The position numbers and the translations under genes were made by a program. From NCBI RefSeq assembly GCF_000949635.1, contig NZ_BAFN01000001.1, positions 2,405,672-2,469,671 on the forward strand: 64,000 nt of DNA, given 5' to 3'. This document shows positions 8,200-17,202 of the stretch, one piece after another (position 1 is the first letter of the stretch; every line of letters starts with the position of its first letter). The notes below the pieces were generated by a model, which was given only the letters and a program-made list of their open reading frames with translations, was not told the DNA's origin and did no database searches. Origin of the DNA: Candidatus Brocadia sinica JPN1 (GTDB taxonomy: Bacteria > Planctomycetota > Brocadiia > Brocadiales > Brocadiaceae).

Positions 8200-8916
8200 T
8201 CACAACCTGGCATAAAGAAAACCTGGCAATACCCTCAACAGCCAACCAACAAGAAACCACCGCTTTGTGATATAGGCATGTTTTGCCTTCCTTTGAATTA
8301 TTCCATAAATCTGTCGTGCAGCTTTTTGCGGTGGAGCTACCCAAAAGAGTCCTTCACCTTTGGCCATCGCGGTATCAACAAAGCCAGCCTTTATATCAGT
8401 TACGGTAAGGGGAAGACCCGCCTTTAAAGCTCTGATCCTGAGACCTTCCAGGTAGTTTGAGATAAATGACTTTGAGGCATTGTAGGCCGGAGCTTCTCCG
8501 CTGCCACGGATTGCAGCTACAGAGGATATGCCAACCAAATGTCCCCGACCAACCTGCTCGAAATGACGGTATGCAATGTTCGCCATGGCTACAAAGCCAG
8601 AGACATTGACGTCAATCGTCTTTTTCTCATCCAGCCACTTAAGATCAGAATTAATGAACCCGATGCCAGCGGAAATGATAATGAGATCAACACCTCCCAT
8701 CTCCTCAATCAAATCCTTGAGGAGATCCATTGCTTTCAGATTATCAGAAACATCGACCTGCTTTGAAAAAGCGGGGTTGAAAAGATGGGTCTTCAGTTCT
8801 TCCAGAAGATAAAGGCGCCTTCCAATAAGGCCAACCATATAGCCATTCTGGGAAAGAAATATCGCAAGTTCCTTGCCTATTCCTGAGCTTGCCCCAATCA
8901 CAATGGCTTTTTTCAT
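8200..8916 (-). CDS. Short-chain dehydrogenase/reductase (SDR)
   Basis: The 238-residue protein is a classical SDR. The nucleotide-binding GASSGIG is at residues 8-14, the NAG-like strand is ISAGIG, the catalytic serine lies in GISSVAA, and the YxxxK pair is in YNASK. The substrate cannot be told from sequence. The last 30 residues are hydrophobic and basic (WFLVGWLLRVLPGFLYARL), which suggests membrane association, as in several lipid- or sugar-modifying SDRs. Its 3' end is close to the DUF4258 remnant. Confidence 0.9.
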   Translation of the reverse strand: MKKAIVIGASSGIGKELAIFLSQNGYMVGLIGRRLYLLEELKTHLFNPAFSKQVDVSDNLKAMDLLKDLIEEMGGVDLIIISAGIGFINSDLKWLDEKKTIDVNVSGFVAMANIAYRHFEQVGRGHLVGISSVAAIRGSGEAPAYNASKSFISNYLEGLRIRALKAGLPLTVTDIKAGFVDTAMAKGEGLFWVAPPQKAARQIYGIIQRKAKHAYITKRWFLVGWLLRVLPGFLYARL

Positions 8917-9456
8917 AAGAACTGCATCCCCGTGTGTTCCGAAGCTTTTATCTTTGCATTAGATTTCTCAGTTATTACATACTTTTCCATCATTCGGGAT
9001 ATCTCGCATCCAGTATATACCCTAAATTAAGCAAAATTCTATGTCTTTTAGGTGATATAATCAATCTTTTTTTGCTATAAAACTAAATTGCAGTATACTA
9101 TAAAACCGTTTCTCACATCAAGCGGTATCCCGTAAATTATGGCAAAGCATTGGACAGAACAATATACGTGATACTACTTTTAAAAAATGAGATGTTTCGG
9201 TGAGTTCTCTCGCCGAAACAAAAAGCAGACGATTAATTTTTGTTTATAAACTGACAAGTTCTTATTAGAATACTGAAGCTGCCTTACACTATACTTTATG
9301 AATCAGACCTTGCGAAATCTATTGTAAGAGGTTTTTAATTTAGCCCTTCGGCAATTTTTCAGAAAGTTAACGTAGAGCGCGTGCCACTTTGCTCTGTATG
9401 AAATCCTTTGTATAATGAGGCCTTTCATTTCCATGAATTATCCAAAAGGAGACGTG
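8917..9456. other. Intergenic region with one hairpin repeat
   Basis: There is no coding signal in this AT-rich spacer of about 540 bases between two divergent genes. It holds the hairpin at 9194-9219 and should contain the promoters of the SDR gene and the WD40 gene. Confidence 0.45.
9194..9219. repeat. Hairpin repeat, copy 1 (TTTCGGTGAG family)
   Basis: GTTTCGGTGAG and CTCGCCGAAAC form an 11-base stem with one G-T pair around a four-base loop. A closely similar hairpin lies at 30639-30662. It has A-rich flanks, so it could act as a bidirectional terminator or be a REP-like element. Confidence 0.6.
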
Positions 9457-10551
9457 ATGAAGCATACAAAACATAATCGGTATCACAGAAGATGTCTGTT
9501 TCCTCTGTTTGCTGGTGTATTATTGTCCTGTCTTGTTTTGATTATCAGTAGAGGGGATGTCTTGGCTGAAGGAAAAGCAACGTCAAAGAATATAACCAAG
9601 ACTGAGAAAAAATCTATTGATAGGCCGTGGACCTGTCACGAAAATGCCGTAAATAGCGTTGTCTTCAGTCCGGATGCCAAGATGTTGGCCTCGGGCAATG
9701 ATAATGGGATTGTGATATGGGATTTGATGAGTATGAAATCCGCCGGTAACCCTCTTATTGGCCATAGTGGGGTGGTGTGGAGCGTTGCCTTCAGTCCCGA
9801 TGGGAAAACGCTGGCGTCGGGTGGTGCAGATGGTACCGTTATCCTGTGGGATATGGCGAGTATGAAGTCCAAAGGTGAGCCGATGACTGGACATGAAGGA
9901 TGGGTGGAAGGTGTCTCATTCAGCCCGGACGGTAAAATATTGGCCTCATGTGGTGCTGATGGACTCATTATGTTATGGGATATCGCGGGCATGAAAGCAA
10001 TCGGTGAGCCTTGCATGGGGCACAGCGAACCGGTGGAAAGCATAGCCTTCAGCCCGAATGGTAAGATGTTGGCTTCATGCGGAGTGGATGGAAACGTTAT
10101 TCTGTGGGATATTGCGAACATGAAACAAATTGACGAACCGCTTACAGGTCATACGATGTGGGTGGAAAGCGTTGCCTTTAGCCCAAATGGCACGTTGCTG
10201 GCGTCAGGCAGTGATGACGGAACGATTATCTTGTGGGACGTGGCAGGAAGAAAGCCCATTGATAAACCCTTGACAGGCCATAAGGGAGCAGTGGAGAGCG
10301 TTGTATTCAGTCCGGATGGTAAGATGCTGGCCTCATGCAGTATGGACAAGTCCGTTATCCTGTGGAATATAGCAGACAGAAGGCCTATCGGTGAAGCTTT
10401 AACTGGGCATACAGAATCAGTGCAGAGCGTTGCCTTTAGCCATGATGGCACGTTAGTAGCATCGGGCAGTGAGGATGGAACCATTATTCTCTGGGATGTG
10501 GCAAGTCAGAAGCCAATCGGTATACCCCTGACTATCAGCAAAGAGGATTAA
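9457..10551 (+). CDS. Exported seven-repeat WD40 beta-propeller protein
   Basis: ATG at 9457 is chosen because AAAAGGAG lies just upstream; the frame is open further 5' but without a ribosome site. A basic N-terminus and a hydrophobic segment (LFAGVLLSCLVLIIS) ending near VLAEG indicate export or a membrane anchor. Seven WD40 repeats follow. Each has the form GH-x-V-x-S-V-x-FSPDGK-x-LAS-x-D-x-x-I-x-LWD, enough for one closed seven-bladed propeller. There are no enzymatic domains, so it should be a periplasmic scaffold or binding protein. The repeats are very alike, which suggests recent amplification of blades. Confidence 0.88.
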   Translation: MKHTKHNRYHRRCLFPLFAGVLLSCLVLIISRGDVLAEGKATSKNITKTEKKSIDRPWTCHENAVNSVVFSPDAKMLASGNDNGIVIWDLMSMKSAGNPLIGHSGVVWSVAFSPDGKTLASGGADGTVILWDMASMKSKGEPMTGHEGWVEGVSFSPDGKILASCGADGLIMLWDIAGMKAIGEPCMGHSEPVESIAFSPNGKMLASCGVDGNVILWDIANMKQIDEPLTGHTMWVESVAFSPNGTLLASGSDDGTIILWDVAGRKPIDKPLTGHKGAVESVVFSPDGKMLASCSMDKSVILWNIADRRPIGEALTGHTESVQSVAFSHDGTLVASGSEDGTIILWDVASQKPIGIPLTISKED

Positions 10552-10583
10552 AGGCAAAATTAATACAAATGGATGCTGGAGTT

Positions 10584-10952
10584 TTATTCATAGTTTCCGA
10601 TAAAGCTTATCCGAATTTGCTGAATATTTGCCGGAAGTTCCTGTAATTTTTGTAACCAATGGCCCGAACTGCTATCCCCAAAGGTAAATCCATCAAGGTC
10701 ACGAGAATAAACGAGTCCACCCAGGGCATCGTAACCGAGGACTTCGATGCGAAGTACCAATAACGCGAAAGTGATCTCTCCTGACCTGACATTCCGCCAT
10801 ACCTTTAAAGAAAGGCGACTGGAGTTATCTTTAGTGTTAAATGCTACACGGGCTTTTGCTGTTCCACCTCCAAAAAATTTGTCAAATAGATCGGCTTTCA
10901 CGTTTTCTATTTCAGGCAAAATCCATAAACCAGAAAACTGAAATTTCAACAC
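10584..10952 (-). CDS. Hypothetical protein
   Basis: The 122-residue protein has no motif I recognise. It is rich in beta-type segments (ARVAFNTKDNSSRLSLKVW, ITFALLVLRIEVLGY) and ends with QQIRISFIGNYE. It follows the next minus-strand gene by eight bases, so the two are almost surely one operon and may interact. No signal peptide is seen. Confidence 0.6.
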   Translation of the reverse strand: MLKFQFSGLWILPEIENVKADLFDKFFGGGTAKARVAFNTKDNSSRLSLKVWRNVRSGEITFALLVLRIEVLGYDALGGLVYSRDLDGFTFGDSSSGHWLQKLQELPANIQQIRISFIGNYE

Positions 10953-10960
10953 TTACAGGC

Positions 10961-11416
10961 TTATTCCTTAGCAAGCATTGATACAATGGCCTTTTTGCAA
11001 TCCATGAGGTTGGAGAGAGTCAGGCCGAAGATGCGTTGTCCAAAATTAGGAACCCATGCCCTCAGAGATAGCCGGCAATGTCGTTTCCCACCTTCTGGCG
11101 CATGGGATGGATAAATTGCCACGTCGTATCCCGAGGCCTCCCGACAGATATCTTCATGTTCTCGTTGCCAGACTTGCTCATTAACCTCCAAATCCAGTCC
11201 AAACCTGATAAAGTGCTCACCCAGCGGTGCCTCACAATATAATTTATCCTCCTCTGGATTATCCCGGAATTGTATAAGAAACACCCCGTTCCAATTTCCA
11301 TCAAAGGGAAAGTCCTCTGATTCCAGTTTAAAGTCGTGTTTGGCGCAGGCAAAATCCAGTATCTGATTTCTGATGGCCTCTAAATCTGATCTATCTGGTT
11401 TTCTTTTTTCCTTCAT
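10961..11416 (-). CDS. Hypothetical protein
   Basis: The 151-residue protein has no family I can name. It is acidic in the middle (RDNPEEDKLYCEAPLGEHFI) and ends LTLSNLMDCKKAIVSMLAK, an amphipathic helix. A GGATGG lies upstream of the ATG at 11416. It is the first gene of a two-gene leftward operon with the 122-residue hypothetical. Type III secretion-like chaperones have similar size and layout, but I see no specific support for that. Confidence 0.6.
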   Translation of the reverse strand: MKEKRKPDRSDLEAIRNQILDFACAKHDFKLESEDFPFDGNWNGVFLIQFRDNPEEDKLYCEAPLGEHFIRFGLDLEVNEQVWQREHEDICREASGYDVAIYPSHAPEGGKRHCRLSLRAWVPNFGQRIFGLTLSNLMDCKKAIVSMLAKE

Positions 11417-11576
11417 ACAGTTTCCATCCTTTCTCTCATAAATTTGTAAACTTCCCTTTATTTCTACAAAAAGTATGTGTTTTTGTCCATAGAGTAGTTA
11501 TAATATTTTGGTCTTTGAGTATTGAGCAAAATTTCATAGGCTGAATCATTGTGTAAATTGGGGGTAGAAGGAGCGT

Positions 11577-12971
11577 ATGAAAATTCAATTTGTTGGTGCT
11601 GCCAGGACTGTTACCGGGTCATGTTGTCATATCCGGACGAAAGATGCCAATATCCTTGTGGATTGTGGCGCCTTCCAGGGTACCAGGAAGAACGAAAAAA
11701 GGAATGTTACACCCTTTCCATTCAAGGCGTCAGAGGTTCAATATCTTTTATTAACCCATGCCCATCTGGACCATTCAGGTCTCATTCCAAAACTTGTCAA
11801 AGGCGGCTTTCAAGGCAAGATCTTTACTACAAAAGCAACGGTGGATTTATGCGGTGTTCTGTTGCTTGATTCCGCACACATACAGGAACGTGATGCGGAA
11901 TGGGAAAATAAGAGACGAATCAGGGCAGGAAAATCCCTGATTAAGCCCGTGTATACCATCCAGGAAGCTGTCGATAGTATTGCCTATTTCCAAGGGGTCA
12001 ACTACAACGAAACAATAGACCTGGGTAACGGGATTACAGTCAGGTTTCGGGATGCCGGTCACATCTTGGGTTCCGCTATAGTTGAATTATGGGTAACAGA
12101 AGATGACAGGGGGAAAAAACTCATTTTCTCCGGTGATATTGGCCAGAAGAATTTACCCTTAGTCAAAGACTTTACTCCTATTGAAGAAGGAGATTTTGTC
12201 TTTATGGAGTCTACGTATGGCAACCGAAAACATAAAGGTGTGAATGAAACCATTGATGAATTTGCCAGGGCTGTAACAGAATCCTTAAAAAGGGGCGGCA
12301 ATGTAATCATTCCTTCCTTTGCTGTAGGCCGGACACAAGATATTCTTTATATCCTGAACCAGTTGTCCAGGGAAGGGAAATTAAACAAACTTAAGGTCTT
12401 TGTAGATAGTCCTATGGCGCAGCAGGCTACGCGTATTACCGTAAAACATCCCGAGTGTTTGGATAAAGAGACCTTAGCGCTTATAAAAGAGGAGAATTTT
12501 TTCAAAAATACCTCCATTGTGAAGTTTACAGAGTCCATGGCCGACTCTATGGAAATCAATAAGATTAAGAGTGGGGCTGTCATCATATCCGCAAGCGGGA
12601 TGTGCGAGGCCGGTCGCATTCGTCATCATCTGAAGCATAACCTGTGGCGTCCGGAATGCAGCATCATTTTTGTTGGATTCCAGGCACAGGGCACGTTAGG
12701 TCGCATGATCGTGGACGGGGCTAAAAAGGTAAGGATCTTTGGCGAAGAAATTGCCGTGAAGTCCAGGATTTATACCATCGGTGGTCTTTCGGCTCATGCC
12801 GATCGGGACGAACTCCTTGACTGGCTCAGTAAATTCAAAAGGAAACCACAGCGTGTTTTTGTAATGCACGGTGAAGAGGATACCTCCATTGGCTTTGCCG
12901 AAACCATTCGAAACCAGTTAAACCTTGATGCCTATGTACCCAGCAGTTTGGAAGAGATAGAGATGCTATAA
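11577..12971 (+). CDS. MBL-fold beta-CASP ribonuclease-type protein
   Basis: The 464-residue protein is a metallo-beta-lactamase fold with a beta-CASP insert, the arrangement of RNA-processing nucleases related to CPSF-73 and RNase J. Metal ligands are visible as THAHLDHSG at residues 60-68, the next histidine in DAGHILGSA and the aspartate in FSGDIG. The beta-CASP part has VDSPMA and SASGMCEAGRI, and the RNA-specificity motif ends with GGLSAHADRDEL and FVMHGEE. GGTAGAAGGAG is next to the start. It is a single cytoplasmic gene with no operon partner. Confidence 0.9.
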   Translation: MKIQFVGAARTVTGSCCHIRTKDANILVDCGAFQGTRKNEKRNVTPFPFKASEVQYLLLTHAHLDHSGLIPKLVKGGFQGKIFTTKATVDLCGVLLLDSAHIQERDAEWENKRRIRAGKSLIKPVYTIQEAVDSIAYFQGVNYNETIDLGNGITVRFRDAGHILGSAIVELWVTEDDRGKKLIFSGDIGQKNLPLVKDFTPIEEGDFVFMESTYGNRKHKGVNETIDEFARAVTESLKRGGNVIIPSFAVGRTQDILYILNQLSREGKLNKLKVFVDSPMAQQATRITVKHPECLDKETLALIKEENFFKNTSIVKFTESMADSMEINKIKSGAVIISASGMCEAGRIRHHLKHNLWRPECSIIFVGFQAQGTLGRMIVDGAKKVRIFGEEIAVKSRIYTIGGLSAHADRDELLDWLSKFKRKPQRVFVMHGEEDTSIGFAETIRNQLNLDAYVPSSLEEIEML

Positions 12972-13124
12972 ATGCAGAGACGTGTTCAAATTTTTAATCC
13001 TTGGTCTTTAATTTTGCAGGGAGCTTCGTAGTCTGAAATGAAGTACTTGGTGTAGGTGTGTCTTACGCGCCAAAGCAATTATTTATTTACCAAAATCCGT
13101 ACTATCTTTCACACCCATTCCATC

Positions 13125-13256
13125 TCCGCCCCAATCTGGCGGATAAAGCCCGTTTTTCACATACCGGTGAAACGCCGAATACGGCCAATCCAGCGTTTTC
13201 CCAAACATGACCATGCTTTGCCGGATTCCCGGAGATGTGTAGTCAGTATGCCGTCT
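13125..13256 (-). pseudogene. RAYT (REP-associated tyrosine transposase) C-terminal remnant
   Basis: On the minus strand, DWPYSAFHRYVKNGLYPPDW is the standard C-terminal signature of TnpA-REP proteins. The expected preceding motif NPAKHGHV is present in another frame, and RHTDY further up in the first frame, so at least two frameshifts have occurred. The catalytic HUH and tyrosine parts are not found upstream, where the radical SAM gene ends. It is a dead fragment that occupies most of the 355-base space after the beta-CASP gene. Confidence 0.7.
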
Positions 13257-13326
13257 TTTGTTTTTGCTCTGCGATATTCTGGCATCACCCTTTACGTTCC
13301 TTATGGATTGGTGCGTGGAACGGACC

Positions 13327-14871
13327 CTACTCTTTCTTGTACATTGCAGTCTCGACATTATGAATCAGTTTCCGGCTCATTTCTCTGATTTCATCAGGAC
13401 TATAAGGAATTGCATTCGTTTCAAAATGAGAAAGGGTTCTGTCAAAAAGGGTGATCAATGTATTGTTTAATACATCCAATGAGGCTGAATTAGTACCCGC
13501 ATTAAGTGTATCAAGTTTACAAATGAAGGTATTTGGGAGTTGGGATAAGGTAGTTCTGCAAATATTGGTAATAACCTCTGAGAATGCCTCGACCTTTTGG
13601 TCTCTTATCGTATAGGGAGCTTCGTAGCCTGTAAATGAAGCCGCGGTAGATCTGTCTGTTCCGCCAACAATCAATTGATAGTCTGACGTTCCTTCGAAGA
13701 GGGTCTGCCGGTGATAGAGCAGGTGGGCAGTTACGGCGGGGGTAGTCATGATACCCATTTCTTTCAGGAATTCAAAATTGTTCCGTACGCTTTCCATCGT
13801 GGAATTTGGTTCAAACATAATAAAACCGAAGGTGGGTTCAATTCCGTACTCTCGTAACAATTGAATAGCCTTTTTGTTTTCATCAACGGTCGCATGTTTT
13901 TTGAATCGCTTCAATGACGCAGGGTCTCCACTCTCCAAACCCAGGAATACATTGGTAAGACCGGCCATCACAAGCCTGGAAAGGGAGTATTCTTCAATAT
14001 CGTTTGCACGGCACTCAAAACCGAAGTTAATGTCCAGATTGTTGGCAAGGATGAGTTCTGCCAGGGTAATTGTCCGTTCCTTTCCGGGTTTTCCAGGTCC
14101 AAAGAAATTGGCATCTGAAAAATAAAAATTCGTTATGGAGTATTCTGTGTATAATTTGAAGATCTCGTCAAAGATATTTTTTGCGCTTCTGCCTCGCCAT
14201 TGGTTTGTTTGTCCATAAAAGGGATTTAAATAACAAAAGGTGCAATTCCCATAACATCCGCGACTTCCCTGTATGTACGTGACAATTCCCTTTTTCTGAT
14301 AAAGGTTCATATCCTGCCGGGCAGGGTAAGGAAGTTTGTCCAAATCCTGGACAGGAGGACGCTGATGAAATATGACCTTTCCATTCCTATTCCTGATGGC
14401 CAGTCCCGGGATATTCACTTCAACTGAAATATTCTTTTCCGATAAGATGCGCCGCGCAAGATCAAGGATCGTAAATTCTGGTTCGCCAACAGTCACAGAG
14501 TCAATAAATGGAAAATCCATAAGGATTTTTTTATAAGCAAAGGTGGGATAATATCCGTAGAGATTGATATATGCGGTTAACCCATCCGATTTGAGAATTG
14601 AAAGCATGTCAAAGATTTCCTGTGTCTTTTCCCACAGATACACTGCATGAACACACAAGAGCCGAAAAGATTTTTTTGAAAGGCGCGTAATTGTTTGCCC
14701 TATCGACCAATCATAGAGATGGGCATTGATAATTTCGACCGATATCTTGTTTTCTCGTAATATTGAGGCAATATAATCGGTGAATAGACAGGCTGAGAGG
14801 GGTGCATTGACTACGTCTTCAAACCGTTTCGGGTTTTTGGGGCGTGGAGGTTCGAGTAATACGATTGACAA
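13327..14871 (-). CDS. B12-binding-domain radical SAM protein
   Basis: The 514-residue protein has an N-terminal cobalamin-binding-like Rossmann region (residues 1-150, starting IVLLEPPRPKNP). The radical SAM core carries the cluster motif at C206, C210 and C213 (GCYGNCTFC), followed by the typical EIFKLYTEYSITNFYFSDANF and GLESGDPASLKRF. Members are methyltransferases or ring-modifying enzymes of natural-product, lipid or hopanoid pathways. A DxHxxG cobalamin motif is not obvious, so cobalamin may be bound base-off by contacts I cannot see. The substrate is unknown. Confidence 0.85.
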   Translation of the reverse strand: MSIVLLEPPRPKNPKRFEDVVNAPLSACLFTDYIASILRENKISVEIINAHLYDWSIGQTITRLSKKSFRLLCVHAVYLWEKTQEIFDMLSILKSDGLTAYINLYGYYPTFAYKKILMDFPFIDSVTVGEPEFTILDLARRILSEKNISVEVNIPGLAIRNRNGKVIFHQRPPVQDLDKLPYPARQDMNLYQKKGIVTYIQGSRGCYGNCTFCYLNPFYGQTNQWRGRSAKNIFDEIFKLYTEYSITNFYFSDANFFGPGKPGKERTITLAELILANNLDINFGFECRANDIEEYSLSRLVMAGLTNVFLGLESGDPASLKRFKKHATVDENKKAIQLLREYGIEPTFGFIMFEPNSTMESVRNNFEFLKEMGIMTTPAVTAHLLYHRQTLFEGTSDYQLIVGGTDRSTAASFTGYEAPYTIRDQKVEAFSEVITNICRTTLSQLPNTFICKLDTLNAGTNSASLDVLNNTLITLFDRTLSHFETNAIPYSPDEIREMSRKLIHNVETAMYKKE

Positions 14872-15384
14872 AGCAACATATCCTTTGAAGATTTACAATA
14901 ATTCTTTCGCTCATGAATTTAATAAATACTAATTCACTATAATAATTCAACGGACTGTTTTAAAGAAAAATATTGTGATAATCTAAGAGCAACTCAAGGG
15001 GGATGTTAACCATGGAGTGAACAAAGTGAATCTTTACTGAAATACCGTATGGCTTAGAAAGGTGCATGGTATTCGTGTATATAGGTGACAATTGGTGTTT
15101 GGAGGTAACGCCTTTCTGCTTTACAAGCTTGTCCTTATAGGTTCTTAGTTGCGCATTGATTTTTCATAATTTCTTAAAATTTGACGCTAGACTTTTGTTA
15201 GAAATAAGTATTTCTTTCTCAAGTTTCTTCTTTATCCGTCATTTTAGACTTACCTGGAAATGGCATCCCCTGTAATGCTGTTTTTCCAGTTTTTTAGGCT
15301 GCCTTTCGCAACTTCTTTTCCTCGTTTTATCTGCCTTTGGCTGGTTTCCGTTCAAACACTAAGTATACCTTTGCAAGCAGACGT
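14872..15384. other. Intergenic region, no gene seen
   Basis: About 510 bases with scattered short frames but no recognisable family on either strand. It should hold the promoter of the radical SAM gene. Confidence 0.4.
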
Positions 15385-15996
15385 TTATTCGGGATCGGGA
15401 CGCTCTGTGCACGGTTTGTCGCCAGGTCCGGACAGCGGGGCCTTGGCTCCCCCCTTCGATTCTCCTTCAATAAGTGCTTCTATGCTAGAGTATGGATATA
15501 TTGTTGGCGCATTATTTATCATCAAGCCGCCGGTATCTGCAGAAGGACCATAGGTGCTGTAAATTTCGCGTCCCAGCATACGTAGCATCACCGTCAATTG
15601 CCCGCGATGATGCGCTGAATGGGCTATTCTTCTGGTCATGATCCAGGCTCTCGATCGTTTCATGTCAAAAAATGGCACTATCTTTTCCCACCAGACCTTG
15701 TCCGTCCTTTGTAAGGCTGCAAGTCGCTTCCCAGAATCCTCGGCATAGCGCTTTATGAATTCCAAACGGATTTCCTGCTTTGGTAAAGGTGGGGCGCCAA
15801 CATCGATTTCCAGCATGTTGCGAAACCAAAGATTCTCACTCACGCACTGATGTACCATATGCTCAAGGGCATTTCTTCCCCGCCTGTCGTTGGGACGTGG
15901 ACGCACACGCATATCCTCGTCTTTCAACATACTCCAGACGCTGAGTGTCTTCATTCGTTCAGTCTCATAGGTATCGATTAAAAACTGGTATTCCAT
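15385..15996 (-). CDS. DinB-like metal-binding four-helix protein
   Basis: The 203-residue protein has the DinB/YfiT layout: a helix with NALEHMVHQCVSENLW, and a later helix RRIAHSAHHRGQLTVMLRMLG. H49, H126 and H130 make the expected metal-binding histidine triad. Family members are divalent-metal proteins, some of them thiol S-transferases, and many are uncharacterised. The last 45 residues (from about SIEALIEG) are low in structure and not part of the fold. It follows the methyltransferase gene by 57 bases in the same direction, so the two probably share a transcript. Confidence 0.82.
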   Translation of the reverse strand: MEYQFLIDTYETERMKTLSVWSMLKDEDMRVRPRPNDRRGRNALEHMVHQCVSENLWFRNMLEIDVGAPPLPKQEIRLEFIKRYAEDSGKRLAALQRTDKVWWEKIVPFFDMKRSRAWIMTRRIAHSAHHRGQLTVMLRMLGREIYSTYGPSADTGGLMINNAPTIYPYSSIEALIEGESKGGAKAPLSGPGDKPCTERPDPE

Positions 15997-16053
15997 AAAA
16001 GTGCCTCCTTATTTATCACAGATAAATAGAGAAACTCAATGCACCGTATCCTC

Positions 16054-16722
16054 CTAAGGTATATACCCACATATCACAATATGTCGGTCACTTGCTACTT
16101 TTACTGATAAATTGTTTAGTTTCGCTTCTTTCAGTTGTTCAAGGACTTCCCTCTCTTCAAAAGCAGCCAGGAGCGAGTTGTAAAAATCCCGTTTAAGCAC
16201 CTCTGGTTCATTGGCTACATGTGTTTCTACCAGTACACGAGCCTCATCGATGGTTTTTGGCCTTTTTAAATCCATAATGAATACAGGCGCACCTGAAATG
16301 GTATATCGTTGAATCACCTGATAAAGCACCTGGGGATTGGGAAGGTGATGGAGCAGGCTATTACTGATAATGATATCATATTTTATACGCGGGAGAACAG
16401 CTTCCGGTAACCTTCCATGAATGAGTTCTACACGATCCTGAATATCATGGGCCTCTCTGAGAATCCCCTTCCCGTAATGGATCATGGCCTCTGAACCATC
16501 AATACCATGGACAATGCATCTTGGATAGGCACGGGCAAAACGCATGGCTATGTCCCCATAACCACAACCCAAATCAAGAACATAACCATTTATTCCCTTG
16601 TGACCAACCATATCCTGAAATAAGGCGATAAATCTGCTGTGGGCATCCTCAAAATCCGCTTCGGCATAAGCACATACTTGCCCCTCTTCTTCCATCAGTT
16701 CTGATTCGAGTATCCTTTCCAT
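16054..16722 (-). CDS. Class I SAM-dependent methyltransferase
   Basis: The 222-residue protein has motif I YVLDLGCGYGDIAMRF, an acidic residue after the second strand (HGIDGSEAMI), and the post-II motif YDIIISNSLLHHLPN. These identify a class I Rossmann methyltransferase. The acceptor is not evident. It lies just upstream of the DinB-like gene. Confidence 0.88.
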   Translation of the reverse strand: MERILESELMEEEGQVCAYAEADFEDAHSRFIALFQDMVGHKGINGYVLDLGCGYGDIAMRFARAYPRCIVHGIDGSEAMIHYGKGILREAHDIQDRVELIHGRLPEAVLPRIKYDIIISNSLLHHLPNPQVLYQVIQRYTISGAPVFIMDLKRPKTIDEARVLVETHVANEPEVLKRDFYNSLLAAFEEREVLEQLKEAKLNNLSVKVASDRHIVICGYIP

Positions 16723-17202
16723 GAAACAACTCTCTTACTTTGTAAAAAAACCTCTTTCTTTATTGGCCCTGAACTTGATTCAGGTTGAATTTGTTAAAAA
16801 CAACAATGATGTTTTTGTTATGAAATAACAACAACTCTTGCGTTGGGGCTACACCACGCTAAGAAACGTCCACAAACAGCTTCCCTTCTTCAACTATCAC
16901 CTTATAAGTCTTGAGGGTCTTTTCTTTGCGAACATTATACCTATCAAAAAGTCCATAACCTAGCTATTATTTTGGGGGAAATTCTTTTGAGTATGCAGAT
17001 TGGTGTAGTATACAGGAATAGCGTGTGACGGGATGACGCCACGTTATGGCGTTATACTTACCAACGTGAACCCAGTAGTACGTGTGCATACAGTAATTTA
17101 GACAATGCGTACTTTAAATTTTAATTTGTCATTTTGTATTTTGATTTTTTATCGTTGATATTTCAAATCTTTCTTTGCGACTTTGCGGTTATAGATTCAC
17201 AC
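16723..17202. other. Intergenic region with a short gene remnant
   Basis: At 16859-16963 the minus strand encodes a 34-residue tail, GYGLFDRYNVRKEKTLKTYK then VIVEEGKLFVDVS, closed by TAG and preceded by a stop. It loosely resembles the last strand pair of NirD-like Rieske proteins, but this is too short to be firm. The rest shows nothing. Confidence 0.3.

Noticed and set aside
13083..13358. The full 91-residue minus-strand frame as a protein
   Set aside because: Only residues matching the RAYT end are meaningful; the rest overlaps the radical SAM stop region in another frame.
16859..16963. Minus-strand tail as a NirD-type Rieske gene
   Set aside because: At 34 residues without the CxH metal motifs it is too short to support a call; it is noted only as a possible remnant.
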